Positions 57,476 to 64,000 of a DNA stretch of 64,000 bases are shown here, in pieces; within the stretch, counting starts at the first letter, position 1, and every line of letters begins with the position of its first letter. This DNA is from Cyclospora cayetanensis. Lineage: Eukaryota > Apicomplexa > Conoidasida > Eucoccidiorida > Eimeriidae. Position numbers and translations under genes: made by a program. The notes beneath the pieces are model-generated. The model searched no databases, was not told where the DNA came from, and worked only from the letters and a program-made list of their open reading frames with translations. The DNA lies in NCBI RefSeq assembly GCF_002999335.1, contig NW_020312258.1, forward strand, positions 553,057 through 617,056, in the 5' to 3' direction.

Positions 57476-59003
57476 CAGTGCTGCTGCGTTTACAGAGGGT
57501 TTCTTTGTCGTATGAGGCCCCCCGAAAGCTTTCCGTAGCGGCTTGCACACACATTCTGCAACGCTTTTTGCGTCGGGTTCCTTTATTAGACACCCGAGAA
57601 GTCCCCTCAAACGCGTGTACATATGAGACGCCTGATGCTACAGCGCGCTGGCGGCGAGCGGAGGCCTCCATGGCATTATTTTTACGCTTTAGCACATGCG
57701 GTGTATGATGGACCTTCAAGACGCTGAAGTGCGCAGTGCAGCACCAGCAGTCGCCTTCACGTGTACGTACACGCACCCCAGTGGACTGGCACGCCTCCTC
57801 AGCCGAACCCGACACCTGCGAATCGCTGCGGCTAGTCCGAGGAAGGGGCAGTGAAGTGGTAGTAACATAGGCTGCGTCTCCAGCGCCTTTCCTTGTACAC
57901 CTGAACACAAATTTAAGAATAGACTCAGGGCTGCCGCAGACGGCATGCATACAGGTAGCGGGAGCAGCCTTCCGTGGGGGCCTCCGTACACTGCATGCCT
58001 ACTGGTGCACCGTCATCGGCTGCATTCCTTCTTTATCGACGCTTGAAAGTCATATCTCCTCTTCATCTCGGTGCCGCAGTGCGCCAGCAGATAGGCCTTT
58101 TGTCGCTGTGCAGCGGGATCAGAGCGCCGCATAGACTTTCTCCTTACCCACATTTATGTTACGACCAGGCATTGGGAATGCCCGTACAGGTGTGGCTTTG
58201 TCGCTACCTGTGATGTTTCCTTTACGAGAATTTATGGGAAGGTTGTTTTTAGCCCGTATCCAAATGAATCCTGAAGCGGACCCTACTGTGTGTGCGCTCC
58301 AAGAGCCTGCTTTTCTCCTCTACCTGCAATCCAAATGGAAAAAGGGTCGGACAGGATGGCCTAGAGGGGGAAGGGCGACAAGGGTGGTGCATGCGTGTTG
58401 CTGCATCCTGTACACACTGACAGAGCACGCATCTGCGCCCAGTTAACGGCTGTGTGCTGTACGTTTCTCTGCTTGAAGTAATTCTCTGCTTGACAAAAGG
58501 GCCTGCACGGCGAGTTTCAAAACCAATTAGTCGGTTACGAACCGATTTTTAATATAAACGGATCCAGTATAGTAGAAGATTCCGAAATCTGCCTTGAACA
58601 TGTTACCTTACACAGCCCCTTCCCATCAAAAAATGGTTGGGAGTGTTCGATCAAAAGGATCCGTGGACTATGGTATATGTAGCGGGGTAGGATACACTTC
58701 AACACCTTCTAGTATACTACGCATATTTAGTACAACTCGTGATAGAATTAACTAGTTCGCTCGTTTCTTCCGTATATCTCACATGGTGCAGGGTTGTGGT
58801 AGCTTGGTAGTACAAGAGGACACACTTCCAACGAAAATTTGGGTGCACAGCTGCATCCCTAGGCACTCCGAGTCTTCACAGCCAGTTGCGCAAAACATCT
58901 GGCGCACACGCTCACAAACATTTGTCCCCTTGTAACCAGCTAAAGATAATCTGCAACAGAGAAGAAAAAGCAACTGGTCTATTCTTTATTTTTGTGTTGA
59001 AAG
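57476..59003. other. no gene recognised
   Basis: Short frames on both strands without domains. Composition becomes AT-rich from about 58450, the flank of the reverse-transcriptase remnant. Confidence 0.35.
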
Positions 59004-59571
59004 GCGTCGTTCAGGTATACAGCCATCCATCACTCCTCAAAACACTGAAATCAACTCCAATGAGCTTTCGTTCCAGCTCAGCTGGGACAATATTAAATCC
59101 AAACAGAATACAGGTGTACTTGAGGCCGCGAGTGACAGTTTGGCACGCCTTTTTGTGCTTGCCGTCAGGGTGAATGAAAATTTGTGGGAAGGCGTCTGTG
59201 AATCCAAATGCGGGGTGGACTGTCGAGCCGTGTATCTTGTCAAGTAATTTGCCGATGTTAGGCATCAGTAATTTGTGCGAAACAGTGTGGTGGTTTAGGG
59301 ACTTGAAACTAAGACAGATGCGCCAGCTTTCCTTTTTTCCTCCACCAGCACTGGGTTCTGCCCAAACCACTTTCTATAATTTGGCTTTGTTCAACATATT
59401 ATCCACCTGCCGCTCAATCTCCCATTCATGCCATGAAAGCTTTCGATACCGTGGAAAACAGCCTGGGCTGACTGGGATACTGGACGACCGGCACGTGCGC
59501 CAGCCTGCTGGCAGCTCGCCTTTGCTCAGCACATCCGCAAGCTGTTCCTTGATATTTGTCCGTTCCTACGG
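59004..59571 (-). pseudogene. decayed Ty3/gypsy-type reverse transcriptase fragment
   Basis: One minus frame runs about 185 codons with a single in-frame TAG at about 59379. It covers the region preceding RT (an ERQVDNML helix) and RT fingers/palm motifs: GGGKKESWRICLSFKSLN, MPNIGKLLDKI, FTDAFPQIFIHPDGKH and FGFNIVPAELER. The catalytic box appears in the next frame as VYLND at 59004-59026, so a frameshift and a YxDD change accompany the stop. RNase H and integrase were not found in the window beside it. It is a remnant and not a functional element. Confidence 0.8.
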
Positions 59572-61290
59572 TTTCTGTAAAAGGCTATCGAATTATCGTA
59601 TAAAGAATGAGTAGCAGTGCAACTAACACTGTATGTATGTTCAGGGCCGCGCACTGCTGAGCCGCTTGCATTGCAAATTTTACCTCACCTTGACGAGGCG
59701 CTGAAGTTACCCCGCTCACCACTGGTTAAATAAGCGCGGTCTACTGCTGGCTCAACAAACCAACATGAAATGCTGTGTGCTAGAGCGGCGACGGCTATGT
59801 CAACCTAGCTGTGAACGCTCGGAGTGCCTAGACGGTGCTACTGTGAGCAAACCTAGCTTTCCCTGGACTCTCATATCGGGAATTTCCAGAGGCGAGTTCA
59901 AAGGAATGCCGGAGTCTTTTTGGAAGCACCCTCAATAATGTTTCACTAATTTCGTTCTAAAACTGGGGTGCCATGTGCCCTTTACGGAGACCTTACTTAG
60001 AGCGTGAGGGATGTGGAGAGTGGCCTTGCGTACATCGTTCTCCTCCTGTCGATGCCGACAACTATATTTTTCTTCTTTAAGATACCACAGGAAGAAATAT
60101 GCCATGTTAGAAAGCGGGGAAGCATTTCAGAAAGGGACGTACTTTGTCACTTCGTGAACAAACTAAATGGAACAACGGCGATTCGTACCATGCGTGCCAT
60201 GGTCGCCCCTACATCACCAGCTGGCTTATTTAAAGGCTCTTGTTGGTCTTTTGATACCAAAGGCAGATCGAGCTGAAGGCGCTGTCTTAGCAGAGACGCA
60301 CCTGCCGGTGGCTGATGCTCGCTGTGCTCTGTGCCAACCGTAGCCATGCTTCTTTGATGTCCTCACGAGAGGCCTGGTTGCATACGATTACACATCGAAA
60401 GGCATTAAGATGCATGCCCTGTCAGGAAGAAGTGAGCGAAGTACACTGCATTCAACGGCATGAGCAGAAGGAAGGACCAGTGCGCTGCACCGTCACCAGC
60501 AGTCCGCTGCAGCTGCGGCACACACGACCTACTTATGTACACACACACACAAACTCAACACACTGTTGTAATTCTCCTAGGAAAAATAGGCAAAAGAACA
60601 AGAAGTTCCAACCGAGCCACGGCGAAATGGCTGCACTCCATTCATGAATAGCTGTTGCGCGACTAGCAGCACCACCAGCTGGAGTGATTCCTGTTGCAAC
60701 TGCTGTACAGGAAGAAGCCCCCCGAGCATCTAAGGCCAAAGGCGAAAGCACTGTGGTCTGCTGCTCTAGATGGTGCAACTGAGTTTAAAAAGACTACTTT
60801 CTGCGCTTTATTCATTTGCTTGACAACCAAAATAGGTAAGGACTCTTTTTGATACGTGCCGTCACTCGTCTTCCTTCAAGGGCGCGTCGTTGTTGTTGTT
60901 GCCCGCGGGTTCAATTTATGTTGCCTGTGTCATCTCTTTTGTCAATTTTGGGTTACGGTTTGACGTGTACCACCTTATTTTCAGTGGGTTAGAATGAGCC
61001 TTCCCCCCGGAGGGACACTAATTAGTGGCCCTCTCAGCAGCAGCCTCTCAGACATAGTGTTGCTGATCCTTACATGCCGCCGCTGGCGGCCATGTGTTCG
61101 TGACGTGCTGCGTGCATGTAGGCTTGGAATCTCTGTCTCTTTTAGTTGCGGCTTCTTTCTTTGGATTTGCATTGCTCCGGCCCTTAGGGTGTCATCACAT
61201 CCGGGTAAAGTGTTGCGGAGGATACCTTGACTGCTGGGTGCTGCATGTGTGGGGGTTGTTGCAGATTTATATTTAGCCCGTTCGCACAAG
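59572..61290. other. no gene recognised
   Basis: May contain further unrecognisable retroelement sequence in its first half. The last 400 bases precede the small gene at 61291 and should hold its promoter; a plus frame beginning MSLPPGGTLISG at 60994 has no support. Confidence 0.35.
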
Positions 61291-61862
61291 ATGTCGGAAA
61301 GCCAGCGGAAGACCACAGAAGTCCCCGGGGACCTTGAGAAGTAAGCGGATGTGTCTGGACCCCCGAACAGGCAGTAAGGAACATATGCGACTGCAACATG
61401 TTTTGGCATCCTTGGCATTTGTGCAGCGAGTCTGTCGCTGCCTCTATTTCAATGTTTTGTCTGTTCAGGGTGCTGCAGAAGAATGACAGCAATCCAAGAG
61501 CTTTGACCGAGCTCCTTCAGCGGTGCGTTGCATGGAGGGGAGAAGGGGGGGCGATGGCGCAGTGGACTGCTTCGTGAGAAAAGCTTTATGACGGTGGCAT
61601 TTTTGCATATTTACGCGTGTATTGCACCCCTTGTCTGCGAGAGCCCCGGTAGAGGCTTTCACCTGAGGCGGTAGGTTTTTCATGCCAACCCCATTGCACA
61701 CGCACAGTGTTGCAGTGGGCGTGTTGCTGTGTGCCGTGGTGTGACTGCCGCAGTGCAGAAACATTGGTCGCTGAGCAGATCCCTGAAAAGCACGAGCATA
61801 CGCCCTTAAACAAGAAAATGTCAGACTTTGTTCGCCGCAATTCGATGGAGAATCAAAAGTAA
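61291..61862 (+). CDS. small hydrophilic protein of 70 residues, three exons
   Basis: Exons 61291-61340, 61469-61522 and 61754-61862 join with exact phases (AA|G, CG|T) and standard sites (GTAAGC...TTCAG, GTGCGT...CGCAG). The product begins MSESQRKTTEVPGDLEKVL, continues DSNPRALTELLQRAETLV, and ends KKMSDFVRRNSMENQK. It is charged, helical in prediction by eye, without membrane segments, and has an R-x-N-S basophilic phosphosite-like motif near the end. I do not recognise the family. No exon exceeds 36 codons, so frame-length gene finders would miss it. Confidence 0.55.
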
Positions 61863-62617
61863 CGGCGGCAGCGGCAAGACACTGTGCCCCTAACTGCCGT
61901 TGTATTTTGCTGTCCGGTAGAGCTAGCACCTGTACAGTTCTGAACCCCCATTGGAGGGAGATGCCATTCGGCTTCACAGGGGAAGGGATTGTTGCAGCGA
62001 CTAGAGCGACGGCCCGCTGCCACTGCGCTGCTGGTGTGCCCTACAAAAAGCAGTCGACCAAAGACGAACGCTGCTTCTTCTACAACCAGTCCACATAACG
62101 GTGCATAGATTTCCTGGTGGCACAGAGAGAGCTTTGTCGCTGCCTCGATTTGATAGGGTTTCTCAGCTGCTCTGGCGCAGTGTACTTTTACCCTGGCAGC
62201 CTAATGCATAAGGATCCGTGTAGATGGTCTGCTGCTGTTGCTGCTGCACTAGCACCAGCAGATAGTAGGTAGCTGTGGCGTCCACCACGTTGAACAGCAG
62301 CAGCAGCAACAGCAACACGCACCGGTCAAGCGGCTGTGCTGCAGACTATGCTTTTTCGGTACCGCGAGCCTCTTGTGCAAAGAAGTTTAAACCACAACAA
62401 CAGAAGCCGTGTGCGCATTGATGCAGCATCCTTTTAGACCGGTCACTAGAAGATGCTTTCTTGCAGACGCAGTTTCACCAAGTGCTCGTTTTACCCCCCG
62501 CAACTCTAAGAGGAGATCGGTTGATTTCGTAACAGGCACCTGTAGGCGCTGTGTCGGAATAAGCACTTGAAGCAAGGGGTTGCAGCCAGCAGCATCTGCT
62601 CGCATAATGACTGCTTT
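61863..62617. other. convergent intergenic region
   Basis: 3' regions of the small plus gene and the MCM gene. CAG/GCA triplets at 62230-62310. No gene seen. Confidence 0.4.
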
Positions 62618-63587
62618 TTAGGCAGCTGCGACAGTAGCGTGAAAGAGACCTCCTGGCTTGCGGGCAACGACCTCTGCAGACAGACGGAAACATATACATA
62701 TATACAAACATATAATACATCCGTACATATATATATATATTATATATACATACAAATATATAATACATCCCTACACATATATATACGCATGCGGGACGCT
62801 CCTGTGGGCCGACATCTTCTTCAGCTGGTGTTGTTTCCCCCCGACTGCTTTTGGTCTGTTCAGCTTGTGTTGCTTACGGTCTTCCTCAAGTTGTTGCAAC
62901 GCCGCATTTAGAGTAGACATGTCAACATGGGGAGCACCTCCCCCGAGCTGCATCAGATATATTCGGCAGCGCATGGCAATGCAGAAGGCGTCTCTCAGCG
63001 GCCTAGACACTGCCCTTCCCCGGAGGCAGCGGTGCCAACGGTAACACTGGAAGGCGAGATCTCACCTTGAGCAGCTCCTGAACCCTAGCATGCAGTTCTT
63101 CCTTCGTTAGAGCAGCAGAGCCGCTGGAGGCAGCAGCGAGCAGCACTTGCTGCAACGCCTCGCAGCAGCGCTGCTGCAGCACCCGCTGTTGCCGACTTTG
63201 CCCAACATGAATTTGATCAAAGTCGATGCGGCCTGCAGCACCCGCCATCCAATCCCGCGTTGACACATTACGCAGCAAAAGTAATCATGCGCATCTCAGA
63301 GCGGTGAGAGCAGTTGAGACACGACTGCACATGCTCAGAGGAGGCAAGGCAGAGAGAGAGAGACGCATGGGAGCCATTTCCTGCGCAAAAAAAGGCCTCA
63401 CCCGAAAAGGGATCCACGAGAGACTGAAAGGTAGCGACATGAATGAGCCTCACGGCTTCTGCTGCATCTGCTGCAGAGACCTCTGGCGAGAGGCGCAGCT
63501 TGGCTATAGCTTCTGAGAGGCGCAGCAACGACTCCAGCTGCCGAATGGACGCGGATGGATGCCTGAGGATTTCGCATTGCAAGAGCA
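62618..63587 (-). CDS. MCM replicative helicase C-terminus, probably MCM5 (5' part outside window)
   Basis: MCM2-7 form the replicative helicase. Four exons close in phase: 63587-63402, 63232-63066, 62947-62878 and 62673-62618 (stop). Exon 1 holds the end of the AAA+ lid: ASIRQLESLLRLSEAIAKL with the sensor-2 region Arg, then AEAVRLIHVATFQSLVDP. The remainder is a winged-helix-like C-terminus (LTKEELHARVQELL, LNAALQQLEEDR). The lid pattern R-Q-L-E-[AS]-[IL]-[IL]-R-[IL]-[ST]-E and the H-V-[AS]-T ending, with a further WH domain, fit MCM5 best, with MCM6 or MCM8 less likely. The catalytic AAA+ core lies beyond 64000. Confidence 0.75.
62690..62790. repeat. AT/ATAC repeat in MCM intron
   Basis: About 100 bp of ATATAC and AATACATCC units, between exons 62947-62878 and 62673-62618. 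The phrase TATAATACATCC is repeated. Confidence 0.85.
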
Positions 63588-63749
63588 CTAAAGCATACAC
63601 GCAAGCGGATCGCAGGGAAGGGAGGCCTGGGGGGGGAGGGGGGGCATGTGCCAGTAGTATTGAGATGATATGCAGATGCGCATTTTACACAGCCAGGTGT
63701 GTGCAAAGCAAGGGCAAGAACAGAGAGCATCAGTAGCAAGCAGCATCAG

Positions 63750-63753
63750 AACA

Positions 63754-63824
<71 letters not shown>
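63750..63824. repeat. (AC)n(AG)n compound microsatellite
   Basis: About ten AC units followed by about 27 AG units, then purine-rich sequence to 63925. It lies in the intron upstream of the MCM exon at 63587 and provides a long pyrimidine tract on the coding strand. Confidence 0.95.
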
Positions 63825-63827
<3 letters not shown>

Positions 63828-64000
63828 GGGGGAGAGGGAGGGGGAGGAAGAAGAGGAGGGGAGAAGCGCGCGAGTGGGTGGGAGGGGAAGAACACATAGG
63901 CAAGCGAGAGGGAGAGAGAAGAGGAGAACACGCGCGTAAAAAGAGCAAAAAAAAACGAGATGGACGATCAAAAACAAAAAAACAGAAAACAGAAGACACA

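Overview
The window looks like nuclear DNA of a coccidian apicomplexan, most probably an Eimeria or a close relative such as Cyclospora. The signs are an ApiAP2 transcription factor, intron-dense genes with short exons, CAG/GCA triplet repeats that run through exons and introns alike (poly-Gln, poly-Ala and poly-Ser tracts), many ACAC/AT/AG microsatellites, abundant TGCATGC motifs, and decayed Ty3/gypsy-type retroelement pieces. There are no bacterial operons, no CRISPR and no rRNA, and I saw no convincing tRNA. All species-level statements are inference.

Layout: (1) 0-9 kb is repeat-rich. It holds a dispersed repeat (three copies), the minus-strand eIF2-alpha gene and plus-strand Gag/protease remnants of an LTR retroelement. 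(2) 9-24 kb is gene-dense: CLPTM1-family membrane protein (-), terminal nucleotidyltransferase/non-canonical poly(A) polymerase (+), a coiled-coil protein resembling dynactin p24 (-), and a single-exon glycerophosphodiester phosphodiesterase (+). (3) 24-30 kb is mostly microsatellite, with some minus-strand coding islands I could not assign firmly. (4) 30-48 kb holds an 11-exon tRNA-dihydrouridine synthase 1 (+), a two-AP2-domain ApiAP2 factor (+), a two-domain fluoride channel of the FEX/CrcB family (-), a large Ala-rich chromodomain protein (+) and a membrane-anchored divergent cyclophilin (-). (5) 51-57 kb holds eIF3 subunit L (-, 10 exons) and a coiled-coil protein (+). (6) 58-64 kb holds a decayed reverse transcriptase (-), a 70-residue three-exon gene (+), and the 3' end of an MCM helicase gene, probably MCM5, which runs off the right edge (-).

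The genes are housekeeping and regulatory functions and do not form a pathway cluster. Exon joins were made by hand from GT/GC...AG signals, reading-frame phase and remembered family conservation. Where phases close exactly (DUS1, eIF3L, cyclophilin, FEX, ApiAP2, CLPTM1 3' part) I am fairly sure. First exons and the joins noted in the entries are weaker. A recurring feature is introns that seem to use a GC donor instead of GT.
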